From an uncultured Akkermansia sp. (GTDB lineage: Bacteria; Verrucomicrobiota; Verrucomicrobiia; Verrucomicrobiales; Akkermansiaceae): a stretch of 32,771 bases of DNA. Position 1 is the stretch's first letter; every line of letters starts with the position of its first letter. Where the stretch lies: contig URLZ01000029.1 in NCBI GenBank assembly GCA_900548895.1, forward strand, positions 1 to 32,771. Direction: 5' to 3'. The notes below the pieces were generated by a model. The model saw only the letters and a program-made list of their open reading frames with translations, was not told the DNA's origin and ran no database searches. The position numbers and the translations under genes are program-made. Positions 1 through 10,035 of the stretch are shown one piece after another.

Positions 1-129
1 CCCCCCCTCGCCGAAGCTGAGGCCGCACCCCCGAGCCTGCCGCGAAGCCCTGCAACGCAGGGCTCGCCGACGCGGAGCCCCGACACCGCCAAGGACAACG
101 CGTTCGTCCTGCGAGTTCGATTCAACTAA
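1..129 (+). CDS. C-terminal end of an unidentified protein (partial, starts before the window)
   Basis: An open frame runs from the first base to a TAA at 127-129 with no internal stop. It encodes an Ala/Pro/Ser-rich stretch followed by a short tail ending VLRVRFN. Most codons end in G or C, as in neighbouring genes, and similar Ala/Pro linkers occur in other proteins of this window. It could be the tail of a NuoC with an extension, which would fit the usual gene order, or an unrelated protein. There are too few residues to assign a family. Confidence 0.35.
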   Translation, partial: PPLAEAEAAPPSLPRSPATQGSPTRSPDTAKDNAFVLRVRFN

Positions 130-132
130 CTT

Positions 133-184
133 AAAAGCAAGCCCTTCGCCGCCGCCCGCTGCGAAGCGCGCAGCCGCCGCTTTT
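133..184 (+). terminator. Possible terminator between the upstream gene and nuoD
   Basis: Just after the TAA at 127-129 lies AAAAGC (133-138), matched by GCTTTT (179-184). Inside is a 6-bp hairpin GCTGCG/CGCAGC (158-163/169-174) with loop AAGCG. The stretch ends in TTTTC. The pairing is discontinuous, so this is a weak call. Confidence 0.3.
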
Positions 185-208
185 CTGAAAAGAGCTGACA
201 CTTTAGAC

Positions 209-237
209 TTGAAAAACGCGTCATATGGTAGTTTAAT
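209..237 (+). promoter_or_regulatory. Promoter-like site for the nuoD-N operon
   Basis: TTGAAA (209-214), a 17-base spacer and TTTAAT (232-237) match the sigma70 pattern. Transcription would begin near 244, giving a leader of about 40 bases to the ATG at 283. Its position after a stop codon and a possible terminator suggests that transcription of this nuo module starts here. Confidence 0.5.
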
Positions 238-282
238 GGCTGGGCACAAGAGTGGCCGGAGGTGGCCGCGGATTTCCTGTAT

Positions 283-1527
283 ATGAACACGACCAAATTT
301 GTACAAGTGCCTGATGCAGCGAGCGCTGCCATGGATTACCTCAAAAACGACGCGGACGACCAGGGCGAGCTGATGACACTGAACATGGGGCCCTCCCACC
401 CCGCAACACACGGCGTGCTGCGCCTCAAGCTTGTCATTGACGGAGAAGTGATTGTATCCTGCGATCCCGTCGTCGGCTACCTGCACCGCGGCATGGAGAA
501 AATGGCGGAAAACTGCCATTACAACCAGTACGTCGCCTACACCGACCGCTTCGACTACCTCGCCCCGATGAGCAACAACATCGCCTACGCCTGCGCGGTG
601 GAAAAACTCCTCGGTTGGGAGCTGCCCGAGCGCGGGCAGGCCATCCGCGTGCTCTGCAGCGAACTCTCGCGCATCTCCTCCTACTTCCTCGGCGTCGGCG
701 TCTACGCCATGGATGCCGGTGCCATGACCGCCTTCCTCTACTGCTACGAAGAAAAAGAGCGCGTTCACAACCTCTACGAACTCATCTGCGGCGCCCGCTT
801 CACCTCCAGCTACACCCGCATCGGCGGCATGACCCGCGACCTGCCTGCGGGCATTGAAAAACCCATCCTCGAATTCTGCGACAGCGCCGAAAAGACCGTC
901 GAAGAACTCCGCAAACTCCTGCTGCACAACAAAATCTTCATCGACCGACTCGTCGGCGTCGGCGTCATCACGCGCGAAATGGCCCTCCAGAACGCCATGA
1001 CCGGGCCGAACCTGCGCGCCAGCGGCGTCGCCCGCGACCTGCGCAAAACCAACCCCTACCTCGGCTACGAGAACTACGACTTCGACGTCCCCGTTGCACA
1101 GGAGGGCGACTGCTACGCGCGCTTCCAGCTGCGCCTTGAGGAAATCCTCCAGTCCGTGCGCATCGTTCGCCAGGTCATCGCCAAGATGCCCAAGGGCCCC
1201 ATCTGGGTGCAGCTTGACAAGGGCATCCTGCCCCGCAAGGAAGACGCCCTTCAGGGCATCGAAGAGCTCATCCGCCAGTTCATGGTCAGCACCGAGTGCG
1301 TCAACGCCCCGGCCGGTCAGGTCTACTTCGCCGCCGAAAACCCGAAGGGCGAGCTGGGCTTCTTCCTCGACTCGCAGGGCGGCGGCATCGCCAACCGCCT
1401 CAAGATGCGCAGCCCCTCCTTCGGCACCCTCGCCATCCTCCCCGAGCTGCTGCCCGGCCACCTCGTCAGCGACGTCGGCGCCATCCTCGGCTCCCTCGAC
1501 TTCGTGCAGGGCGAATGCGACCGCTAA
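283..1527 (+). CDS. nuoD: NADH-quinone oxidoreductase subunit D (49 kDa, quinone site)
   Basis: NuoD is the peripheral-arm subunit of complex I that, with NuoB, forms the quinone-binding pocket. The protein has the family landmarks: LMTLNMGPSHPATHGVLRLK near residues 30-50 with the quinone-loop histidines, YLHRGMEKM, the DRFDYL segment with the conserved Tyr near 92, and the C-terminal end DVGAILGSLDFVQGECDR. It is a free-standing NuoD, not the NuoCD fusion of E. coli. The ATG at 283 gives 414 residues; an in-frame GTG at 262 would add seven. ATG is preferred because nearly all genes here start with ATG. No Shine-Dalgarno sequence is well placed for either. First gene of the visible nuo operon. 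Confidence 0.95.
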   Translation: MNTTKFVQVPDAASAAMDYLKNDADDQGELMTLNMGPSHPATHGVLRLKLVIDGEVIVSCDPVVGYLHRGMEKMAENCHYNQYVAYTDRFDYLAPMSNNIAYACAVEKLLGWELPERGQAIRVLCSELSRISSYFLGVGVYAMDAGAMTAFLYCYEEKERVHNLYELICGARFTSSYTRIGGMTRDLPAGIEKPILEFCDSAEKTVEELRKLLLHNKIFIDRLVGVGVITREMALQNAMTGPNLRASGVARDLRKTNPYLGYENYDFDVPVAQEGDCYARFQLRLEEILQSVRIVRQVIAKMPKGPIWVQLDKGILPRKEDALQGIEELIRQFMVSTECVNAPAGQVYFAAENPKGELGFFLDSQGGGIANRLKMRSPSFGTLAILPELLPGHLVSDVGAILGSLDFVQGECDR

Positions 1528-1554
1528 CCACAACCGACGAACCACCTTTCCACC

Positions 1555-2133
1555 ATGTCCGATACCCCCAACGCGATTGAAGCCCTCGCGGCCCACCGCC
1601 CCTCCCCCGGCGAGAAATACTTCCCGAAGTTTGAAGCCACGGCCGAGCTCGTTGAAGAAGCCCAGCGCCTGGTCGCCCAGTATCCCGAGGGCAAAGAGCA
1701 GTCCGCCGTTCTGCCCATCATCCACCTCTGCCAAGAGAAGTTCGGCTACATCAGCCCCGAGAGCATTCCGTGGATCGCCGAAATGTGCAAGAGCACCCCG
1801 GTGCACGTCTGCGGCATCGTCACCTTCTACCCGGGCATCCACACCAAGTGCCCCGGCAAATACCACTTCCGCGTCTGCCGCTCCATCGCCTGCTCCCTGA
1901 CGGGCGGTGAAGAGCTCATCCCCTACATCTGCGGCAAGATCGGCGTGGACGCCGCCTCCATCACAGACGAAGACCCCATGGCCGTCAGCCCCGACGGCCT
2001 GTGGAGCATCGAGCCGGTCGAGTGCCTGGCCCACTGCGGCTTCGGCCCCAACGTCCTCATCAACGACACGCTCTACTCGCAGGTCACCTATGAGAAGATC
2101 GACGAGCTCATCGCCGAATACAAGAACAAATAA
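1555..2133 (+). CDS. nuoE: NADH-quinone oxidoreductase subunit E (24 kDa, [2Fe-2S] N1a)
   Basis: NuoE belongs to the NADH-dehydrogenase module and pairs with NuoF. The thioredoxin-like domain carries the [2Fe-2S] ligand pattern Cx4C (C108, C113, in VCRSIAC) and Cx3C (C157, C161, in ECLAHC). The 192-residue length is normal. The gene starts 27 bases after the nuoD stop, and the junction is C-rich (ACCACCTTTCCACC before the ATG) with no Shine-Dalgarno match. Codons strongly favour C in third position, as throughout the operon, suggesting high expression. Confidence 0.95.
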   Translation: MSDTPNAIEALAAHRPSPGEKYFPKFEATAELVEEAQRLVAQYPEGKEQSAVLPIIHLCQEKFGYISPESIPWIAEMCKSTPVHVCGIVTFYPGIHTKCPGKYHFRVCRSIACSLTGGEELIPYICGKIGVDAASITDEDPMAVSPDGLWSIEPVECLAHCGFGPNVLINDTLYSQVTYEKIDELIAEYKNK

Positions 2134-2147
2134 CTTCTGAGCGAACC

Positions 2148-3560
<1,413 letters not shown>

Positions 3561-3572
3561 CCTTAGAAGAGA

Positions 3573-5303
3573 ATGAGCACAACACCCGTCACACTGCCGA
3601 AGGACGAGGCCGCCGCCGAAGGCAAGGTCAACGTCCAGATCAACGGCAAATGGTATCGATTCCCGAAGGGTACGCGCATTGCAGACGCCTGCAACTCCGT
3701 CGGCGTCCACGTCCCCTGCTTCTGCTACCACCCCAAGCTCTCCGTCGCGGGCTCCTGCCGCATGTGCCTCGTTGAGCAGGGCATGCCCCCGCGCCTCGCC
3801 CCCGGCGCCACCCCGACCTACAACGAAGACGGCTACCAAAGCATCCAGTGGATGCCCCGCGCCGTCATCGCCTGCGCCAACACCGTCGCCGAGAACATGG
3901 GCATTCGCACCGACGGCAAACTCTGCACCGAAGCCCGCCGCGGCGTCCTCGAATTCCTGCTCACCAACCACCCGCTCGACTGCCCCATCTGCGACCAGGC
4001 CGGCGAGTGCAAGCTGCAGGAATACACCACCGACTACGGCAGCGGCACCCACCGCTTCACCGAAAGCAAGACCAAGAAAGGCAAAAACCTCTCCGTCGGT
4101 CCGCGCGTCAACCTCGACCAGGAGCGCTGCGTGCTCTGCCGCCGCTGCGTGCGCTTCATGAAGGAAATCGTCGGCGACCCCGTCCTCGGCGTCGTCGGCC
4201 GCGGCACGCACAGCCGCATCACCTGCTACCCCGGCCGCGAGCTCGACAGCAACTACTCGATGAACGTCGTTGACCTCTGCCCCGTCGGCGCCCTCACGAG
4301 CAAGGACTTCCGCTTCAAGATGCGCGTGTGGTTCCTCAAGAGTACCCCGACCATCGACATCAACTGCGGCACCGGCACCAACATCAACATCTGGACGCGC
4401 GAGCAGCAAGTCTACCGCATCACCCCGCGCCAGAACGACGAAGTCAACAGCTGCTGGATGCCCGACAGCCACCGCCTTAACTACAAATACATCAACGCGC
4501 CCGAGCGCCTGCTGCACCCCCTCGTCAAGACCGACATCGGCGCCCAGCAGCGCCCCTCCACCTGGGATGCGACCATCAACCTCATCGCCGAGCAGCTCCA
4601 CAAGTGCGCCCCGGCCGAGATGGCCCTCATCTTCTCCGCGCGCATGACGAACGAAGAAATCTACATGGTGCGCGCCCTCGCCCGCCAGCTCGGTATCACC
4701 AAGTACGACTTCGTCGCGCGCACCGGTGAGAGCGACAACATGCTCATCAGCGAAGACCGCAACCCCAACAGCACCGGCGTCAAACTCATCACCGGCAAGA
4801 CCGGCAGCGGCCTCGCCACCATCCGCCGCGGCGTGCGCAACGGCAGCATCCGCTCCCTCATCGTGCTCGGCGAAGACGTCACCGCCGAAGCCGGCTTCAC
4901 CGAGGAAGACCTCAGCGGGCTCGACTACCTGCTCGTCATGCACCACAGCGAGAACGCCACCACCAAGGCCGCCGACGTCGTCCTGCCCGGCGTCACCTTC
5001 GCGGAGAAATACGGCACCATGGTCAACGTCTGCGGCCGCATCCAGCGCCTCAACAAAGCCATCGAGCCGCTCGGCGAGGCCCGCTCCGACTGGGACATCA
5101 TGCGCGAACTCACGCAGGCGCTCGGCTGCGACTGCCCGCGCGTCATCGCCTGCCCCAGCCCCATGATCATCCTCGAAGAAATCGCCGCCGAAATCGACGC
5201 CTTCAACGGACTCACCTGGGGCAGCATCGGCAACGAGGGCAAAGTCATCACCGAGACTGGTGTCACCATCCCCCTCATCGAGCGCGAAAAAGCCAAGAAG
5301 TAA
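3573..5303 (+). CDS. nuoG: NADH-quinone oxidoreductase subunit G (75 kDa, iron-sulfur)
   Basis: NuoG carries electrons from NuoF toward NuoI. The N-terminal ferredoxin domain has the [2Fe-2S] N1b ligands C51, C62, C65 and C101. N5 follows with the His-type pattern in NHPLDCPICDQAGEC (H133, C137, C140, C146), then N4 with C186, C189, C192 and C236. No CxxCxxxC motif for the extra cluster N7 is seen. The C-terminal molybdopterin-like region is short, so the whole is 576 residues against about 780-910 in Thermus or E. coli. It begins 12 bases after nuoF; the preceding AGAAGAG is the only purine-rich stretch near a start in this operon. Confidence 0.95.
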   Translation: MSTTPVTLPKDEAAAEGKVNVQINGKWYRFPKGTRIADACNSVGVHVPCFCYHPKLSVAGSCRMCLVEQGMPPRLAPGATPTYNEDGYQSIQWMPRAVIACANTVAENMGIRTDGKLCTEARRGVLEFLLTNHPLDCPICDQAGECKLQEYTTDYGSGTHRFTESKTKKGKNLSVGPRVNLDQERCVLCRRCVRFMKEIVGDPVLGVVGRGTHSRITCYPGRELDSNYSMNVVDLCPVGALTSKDFRFKMRVWFLKSTPTIDINCGTGTNINIWTREQQVYRITPRQNDEVNSCWMPDSHRLNYKYINAPERLLHPLVKTDIGAQQRPSTWDATINLIAEQLHKCAPAEMALIFSARMTNEEIYMVRALARQLGITKYDFVARTGESDNMLISEDRNPNSTGVKLITGKTGSGLATIRRGVRNGSIRSLIVLGEDVTAEAGFTEEDLSGLDYLLVMHHSENATTKAADVVLPGVTFAEKYGTMVNVCGRIQRLNKAIEPLGEARSDWDIMRELTQALGCDCPRVIACPSPMIILEEIAAEIDAFNGLTWGSIGNEGKVITETGVTIPLIEREKAKK

Positions 5304-5324
5304 CCCCTCCATCACCCCACCCAT

Positions 5325-6590
5325 ATGATTGACTTCATCTGCAATTTCTGGAACGACCTGATGAGCAGCGAGATCTGGTTTTACCTGATCACCACGCTCG
5401 CCAAGCTCGTGCTCATGTTCGCGGTGATACTCGCCTTCGTCGTCCTCTCCGTCTGGATCGAGCGACGCGTCGCCGGCTGGATTCAGGATCGCCCCGGCCC
5501 CAACCGCGCCGGCATCCCGCTCTTTCTGCTGGAGCGCTTCGGCAGCAAGCAGAAGCAGCCGCTGAGCAAAGTCCTCAACTTCTTCGGCATCAGCGAAAAC
5601 GGCAAAATCGCCAAACTCTGCACCTGGCTGCGGCTCGACCGTGAAATCCCCACCTTCGGCCTCATCCAGCCCTGCCTTGACGGTGGTAAACTCTTCCTCA
5701 AGCAGGAAATCACCCCCAGCTACGTGCGCCGCGCCTACTTCATCATCGCGCCCATGCTCGTGCTCGGCCCCCCGCTGATCTCCGCCGCCGTCATCCCCTT
5801 CGCCTCCGAAGTCAACACGATGTACGGCACCATCAACATGAGCGTCGCCAACGTCGGCATCGGTCCGCTGTGGATCTTCGCCGTCTCCGGCCTCTCCGTC
5901 TACGGCCTCACGCTCGCCGGCTGGTCCTCCAACTCGAAGTACCCCTTCCTCGGCGGCCTGCGTGCCACCGCGCAGCTCATCTCGTATGAAGTCGCCATGG
6001 GCCTCTCCATCATCCCGCTGCTCATGATGTTCAGCACGCTCAACCTGCAGGACATCGTCGGCTTCCAGGCCGCCAACGGCTGGACGCTGCTGCCCCTCTG
6101 GGGTGAGGGCCTGAGCCTCCAGCGCTGGCTGCTGCTCATCCCCATGCTCATCAGCTTCGTCGTCTTCGTCACCTGCGTCTTCGCCGAAGCCAACCGCACC
6201 CCCTTCGACATGGCCGAGTGCGAAACCGACCTCGTCGGCGGCTACCACACCGAATACTCCTCCATGAAGTTCGCCTCCTTCTTCATGGGTGAATACGCCG
6301 CCATGGTCATCGGCTCCGCGCTCGTCGTCAGCCTCTTCCTCGGCGGCTGGTCCATCGGCTTCGGCGCCGACGCCTGCCTGGCAGCCTACTCTGAGTGGCT
6401 CGCCGTGATCTGCCAGTTTATCGTCTTCCTCGTCAAGCTCGTCGCCTTCATCTTCTTCTTCGTATGGGTGCGCTGGACGCTGCCCCGCTTCCGCTGGGAT
6501 CAGGTCATGCGCCTCGGCTGGCTCGTCTTCCTTGAAGTCACCGTCGCCAACATCTTCCTGACGGCAGCCATCCTGTATTTCACCAAGTAA
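5325..6590 (+). CDS. nuoH: NADH-quinone oxidoreductase subunit H (ND1-like membrane subunit)
   Basis: NuoH anchors the peripheral arm to the membrane and forms part of the quinone chamber. Recognisable segments are WIERRVAGWIQDRPGPNRAG (44-63), FGLIQPCLDGGKLFLKQE (111-128), GWSSNSKYPFLGGLRATAQ, FAEANRTPFDMAECETDLVG with its acidic loop, and GYHTEYSSMKFASFFMGEYA. At 421 residues it is about 95 longer than E. coli NuoH. Much of the excess is a charged insertion at about 64-110, between GPNRAG and FGLIQP, which are adjacent in most homologues. TM helices follow the family layout. It lies 21 bases after nuoG. Confidence 0.95.
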   Translation: MIDFICNFWNDLMSSEIWFYLITTLAKLVLMFAVILAFVVLSVWIERRVAGWIQDRPGPNRAGIPLFLLERFGSKQKQPLSKVLNFFGISENGKIAKLCTWLRLDREIPTFGLIQPCLDGGKLFLKQEITPSYVRRAYFIIAPMLVLGPPLISAAVIPFASEVNTMYGTINMSVANVGIGPLWIFAVSGLSVYGLTLAGWSSNSKYPFLGGLRATAQLISYEVAMGLSIIPLLMMFSTLNLQDIVGFQAANGWTLLPLWGEGLSLQRWLLLIPMLISFVVFVTCVFAEANRTPFDMAECETDLVGGYHTEYSSMKFASFFMGEYAAMVIGSALVVSLFLGGWSIGFGADACLAAYSEWLAVICQFIVFLVKLVAFIFFFVWVRWTLPRFRWDQVMRLGWLVFLEVTVANIFLTAAILYFTK

Positions 6591-6606
6591 CCCATCTTCC
6601 CGAACC

Positions 6607-7173
6607 ATGTCCTACATCCCCATCAAACGCCCCAAGTTCTCCCTGCTCGACAAAATCTACATCGTCGAGCTCGTCAAGGGGCTCTGGATCACCGTCAAGC
6701 ACCTTGCGCTCTCCGTCTGCGGACGCAGCCGCAACAAAAAAGCCTTCAACGGCAAGGGCGTCGGCGTCTGCATGCCCTTCCCCGAGCAGCGCTGGGACAG
6801 CCGCCTGCCCGAATACTATCGCGGCGCTCCCACCCTCGTGCGCGGTGAAGACGGCCGTGAGCGCTGCGTCTCCTGCCAGCTCTGCGAGTTCATCTGCCCG
6901 GCGCGCGCCATCCGCATCACCCCCGGACCCGTCAGCGCCGACGCCTCCTGCCAGAAGCAGGAGAAAGCCCCGCAGGAGTTTGAGATCGACATGCTGCGCT
7001 GCATCTACTGCGGCATGTGTCAGGAAGTCTGCCCCGAGCAGGCCATCTTCCTCTCCAAGGAATACCTCATCACCCTGACAGACCGCAGCCAGGCCGTGCG
7101 CAACAAAGCCACCCTCTACAAACTCGGCGGCACGCACAAGGGCCTCGTCAACAAGTGGAACCAATACAAATAA
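6607..7173 (+). CDS. nuoI: NADH-quinone oxidoreductase subunit I (two [4Fe-4S] clusters, N6a/N6b)
   Basis: NuoI is the ferredoxin-like subunit that passes electrons to the terminal cluster N2 in NuoB. It has two complete CxxCxxCxxxCP motifs: RCVSCQLCEFICP (C87, C90, C93, C97) and RCIYCGMCQEVCP (C132, C135, C138, C142). The N-terminal 40 residues form the amphipathic membrane-contacting helix typical of the family. The 188-residue length is normal. It starts 16 bases after nuoH. Confidence 0.96.
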   Translation: MSYIPIKRPKFSLLDKIYIVELVKGLWITVKHLALSVCGRSRNKKAFNGKGVGVCMPFPEQRWDSRLPEYYRGAPTLVRGEDGRERCVSCQLCEFICPARAIRITPGPVSADASCQKQEKAPQEFEIDMLRCIYCGMCQEVCPEQAIFLSKEYLITLTDRSQAVRNKATLYKLGGTHKGLVNKWNQYK

Positions 7174-7182
7174 CCTCCGGCC

Positions 7183-7827
7183 ATGGAATACCCCATCTGC
7201 AACATCCTCTTTTACATCTTCGCCCTGCTGGCGGTTCTCTTCGCCTGCAACATGCTGCGCACCAGCAACCCGGTGACCTCGGCGATGAGCATGGCGCTCT
7301 GCTTCGCCTGCGTCGCCGCCATCCTCTTCGGGCTCGGCGCGCAGTTCCTCGGCATCGTGCAGCTCATCGTCTACGCCGGCGCCATCCTCGTCCTCTTCCT
7401 CTTCGTCGTCATGATGCTTGACATCAAAGCCGAGGAGCACAAGAAAGGCCGCCTCGGCGCCGGCATCCTCGGCGCCATCGTCGCCGGCGTCTTCGCCGGC
7501 ATGGTCGCCAACATCGCCATCAACCTGCCCGGCGCCCACAACGGCACCTGCCCCGTCAAGGCCCTCTGGTGCGGCAGCTGTGAAGACGGCAGCACCTGCG
7601 CCATCGCCTGCGCAGACCCGCGCGCGGCCGCCCTCGCCGCTGAGCAGCCCGACAACTTCGGCGGCCCGCTGCCCGTCGTCGACCCCGCCGCTTCGGACAA
7701 CGACGCCAAGATGATTGCCGACACGCTCTTCACCAACTACAACATCCAATTCGTCATCCTCTCCTTCGCCCTGCTCGCCGGCACGGCAGGCGCCGTCGCC
7801 CTGGCCCGCAAGATCCGCAAAGACTAA
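7183..7827 (+). CDS. nuoJ: NADH-quinone oxidoreductase subunit J (ND6-like) with a Cys-rich loop
   Basis: NuoJ is a five-helix membrane subunit next to NuoK. The conserved TM3 segment IVQLIVYAGAILVLFLFVVMM (58-78) identifies it. The loop between TM4 (about 92-114) and TM5 (about 187-208) is roughly 70 residues, more than twice that in E. coli, and holds five cysteines (C123, C130, C133, C139, C143). In family topology this loop faces the periplasm, so disulfides or metal binding are possible; that is inference. The start lies nine bases after the nuoI stop. Confidence 0.93.
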   Translation: MEYPICNILFYIFALLAVLFACNMLRTSNPVTSAMSMALCFACVAAILFGLGAQFLGIVQLIVYAGAILVLFLFVVMMLDIKAEEHKKGRLGAGILGAIVAGVFAGMVANIAINLPGAHNGTCPVKALWCGSCEDGSTCAIACADPRAAALAAEQPDNFGGPLPVVDPAASDNDAKMIADTLFTNYNIQFVILSFALLAGTAGAVALARKIRKD

Positions 7828-7843
7828 CCCTCAAGCACACACC

Positions 7844-8161
7844 ATGGTACCTTTAGCACATTACCTGATCTTCTCGGGCATCCTCTTCGCCATCGGACTG
7901 GCGGGCGCTATCATTCGGCGCAACATCATCGTCATCCTCATGAGCCTCGAAACCATGCTCTGCGCCACCGGCGTCTCCCTCGTCGCCTTCTCCCGCGCGC
8001 AAGGCACCTGCGGCATCCCTGACTACGACGGCCAGGTCCTCGCCCTCTTCATCGTCGCCATCGCCGCGGCCGAAGTCGCCATCGGCCTCGCCCTCATCGT
8101 CGCCATGTTCCGCGCCCGCAAGTCGGTGGAGACCACGGCACTCAACACTCTGAAAGACTAA
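7844..8161 (+). CDS. nuoK: NADH-quinone oxidoreductase subunit K (ND4L-like)
   Basis: NuoK is a three-helix subunit contributing to a proton path. Both functional glutamates are present: E36 in MSLETML and E77 in AAAEVAIGLAL (E36 and E72 in E. coli). The start is the ATG at 7844, giving 105 residues beginning MVPLAHYLIFSG, which aligns end to end with the family; a longer frame opens inside nuoJ but would add a non-homologous extension. C56 lies in the periplasmic loop between TM2 and TM3. It begins 16 bases after nuoJ. Confidence 0.95.
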   Translation: MVPLAHYLIFSGILFAIGLAGAIIRRNIIVILMSLETMLCATGVSLVAFSRAQGTCGIPDYDGQVLALFIVAIAAAEVAIGLALIVAMFRARKSVETTALNTLKD

Positions 8162-8176
8162 CCCCCCGGCCTTCAT

Positions 8177-10021
8177 ATGATACAGAATCTCCCCTGGTTA
8201 TTCCTTCTGCTGCCGCTGCTCGTCGCCGCCGTCGACTGGCTCTTCTTCAGCAAGTGCCCGCGCACCGCGGCCACCCTCTCCATCCTCTCGGCGGCCGCCA
8301 CCCTCGGCCTCACCATCGCCTACCTCTGCGGGCTTGATACCGGCGTGCCCGGCAGCTACACTTGGATGCCCGTCGAAAGCGGCACCTCCCTCTCCATGGG
8401 ACTGCTGCTCGACCCGATGGCGCTGCGCATGATGCTCGTCGTCACCGGTATCGGCTTCCTCGTCCACCTCTTCTCGGTGGGCTACATGAAGGGCGATCCC
8501 TCCAACCACAGCCGCTACTTCGCCGGCCTGAGCATCTTCATGTTCAGCATGACCTGCATCGTCATCGCGGACAACCTCGCCATGACTTTCATCGGCTGGG
8601 AAATGGTCGGCTTCTCCTCCTACCTGCTCATCGGGCACTGGTTCAACAAGGAGAGCGCCGCGGACGCCGCCAAGAAAGCCTTCATCACCAACCGCGTCGG
8701 TGACTTCGGCTTCCTCATCGGCATCGTCCTCACCCTCGCCGCCTTCGGCACCCTCAACTTCAGCGAAATGGGCAACATCGCCGGCGGCATCGCCCCGGCC
8801 CTGCTCACCGCCACCGTCCTCTGCCTCTTCTGCGGCGCCGTCGGCAAATCCGCCCAGTTCCCGCTGCACGTCTGGCTGCCTGACGCCATGGAGGGCCCGA
8901 CGCCCGTCTCCGCCCTCATCCATGCCGCCACCATGGTCGCCGCCGGCGTCTACATGATGGTGCGCCTGCAGGTCAGCATGGGCACGGAAGCCTTCACGGA
9001 CACCGCCTGCCTCGTCATCAGCGCCATCGGCGCCATCACCGCCGTGCTCGCCGCCCTCATGGCCATGCAGCAGGATGACATCAAGCGCATCCTCGCCTAC
9101 TCGACCCTCTCGCAGCTCGGCTACATGATCATGGCCGTCGGCCTCCTCGCCGGCGAAGCCGCCATGTACCACCTCTACACCCACGCCTGGTTCAAGGCTC
9201 TGCTCTTCCTCGGCGCCGGCGCCATCATCGTGCGCTGCCACCACGAGCAGGACATCTGGAAGATGGGCGGCCTTGCCAAGCGCATGCCCCTCACCAGCCT
9301 CTGCTTCCTCATGGGCACCTTCGCCCTCATCGCCATCCCCGGCTTCTCCGGCTTCTTCTCCAAGGAGGCCATCCTCGATGCCGCCCTTGAGAAGAGCCCC
9401 GCCTTCTTCTGGATCGGCGCCGGCGTTGCCGCCCTCACCACCTTCTACATGATGCGCCTCTGCCTCGTCGCCCTGCTCGGCAAGGCCCGTGACGCCGGCG
9501 CCGAGCACGCAACCGAGGCGGGCTTCAGCATGGCATTGCCGCTCATCGTGCTCGCCGCCATGGCCATCATCTCCGGCTACGGCTTCGTCGCTGATTACCT
9601 CGTGCCCTTCGGCGGATTCACGGCCCACGGCTTTGCCGTCGGCATGCCCTTCTACGTGAGCCTCGGTGCCCTCATCCTCGGCATCGTCGTCGCCCTCGCC
9701 ATCTACGGCTTCGGCCGCCGCAGCAAGGACCCGCTGGCCGGCAACGCCCTCTCGACCGCCCTGCGCAAGCGCCTCTACATCGACTGCTTCTACGACAAGG
9801 TGCTCATCGCCGGCATTCAGCAGAACGTCGCCCGCGTCATCGAAGCCTTCGACGAAATGGTCATCCGCGGCCTGATCGCCCAGGGCCTCGTCTGGCTCAC
9901 CAGCCGCATCGGCATGCTGCTGAGCTGGATCCAGAACGGCGCGCTCAACTGCTACGCCTTCGTCACCGGCATCGGCATCGTCATCGTGCTCTTCCTCATG
10001 GTCTTCATGCTTAACTTCTAA
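8177..10021 (+). CDS. nuoL: NADH-quinone oxidoreductase subunit L (ND5-like proton-pumping subunit)
   Basis: NuoL is the distal antiporter-like pump of the membrane arm. Channel residues are intact: E142 in FIGWEMVGFSSYLLIGHW, K224 in GKSAQFPLHVWLPDAMEG, the histidine in SALIHAATMVAAGVY, the lysine in HAWFKALLFLGAGA, and the lysine in GFFSKEAIL. The DDIKRILAYSTLSQLGYM segment is canonical. The 614-residue length matches E. coli, and the C-terminal part is long enough for the lateral helix and final TM. It starts 15 bases after nuoK. Confidence 0.96.
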   Translation: MIQNLPWLFLLLPLLVAAVDWLFFSKCPRTAATLSILSAAATLGLTIAYLCGLDTGVPGSYTWMPVESGTSLSMGLLLDPMALRMMLVVTGIGFLVHLFSVGYMKGDPSNHSRYFAGLSIFMFSMTCIVIADNLAMTFIGWEMVGFSSYLLIGHWFNKESAADAAKKAFITNRVGDFGFLIGIVLTLAAFGTLNFSEMGNIAGGIAPALLTATVLCLFCGAVGKSAQFPLHVWLPDAMEGPTPVSALIHAATMVAAGVYMMVRLQVSMGTEAFTDTACLVISAIGAITAVLAALMAMQQDDIKRILAYSTLSQLGYMIMAVGLLAGEAAMYHLYTHAWFKALLFLGAGAIIVRCHHEQDIWKMGGLAKRMPLTSLCFLMGTFALIAIPGFSGFFSKEAILDAALEKSPAFFWIGAGVAALTTFYMMRLCLVALLGKARDAGAEHATEAGFSMALPLIVLAAMAIISGYGFVADYLVPFGGFTAHGFAVGMPFYVSLGALILGIVVALAIYGFGRRSKDPLAGNALSTALRKRLYIDCFYDKVLIAGIQQNVARVIEAFDEMVIRGLIAQGLVWLTSRIGMLLSWIQNGALNCYAFVTGIGIVIVLFLMVFMLNF

Positions 10022-10035
10022 ACCAACGTTTCACT

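Noticed and set aside
110..240. tRNA-like fragments: GTTCGATTC (115-123) and TAGTTTAATGG (229-239)
   Set aside because: They resemble T-loop and D-loop sequences, but the flanking stems do not pair and no acceptor or anticodon arm can be built.
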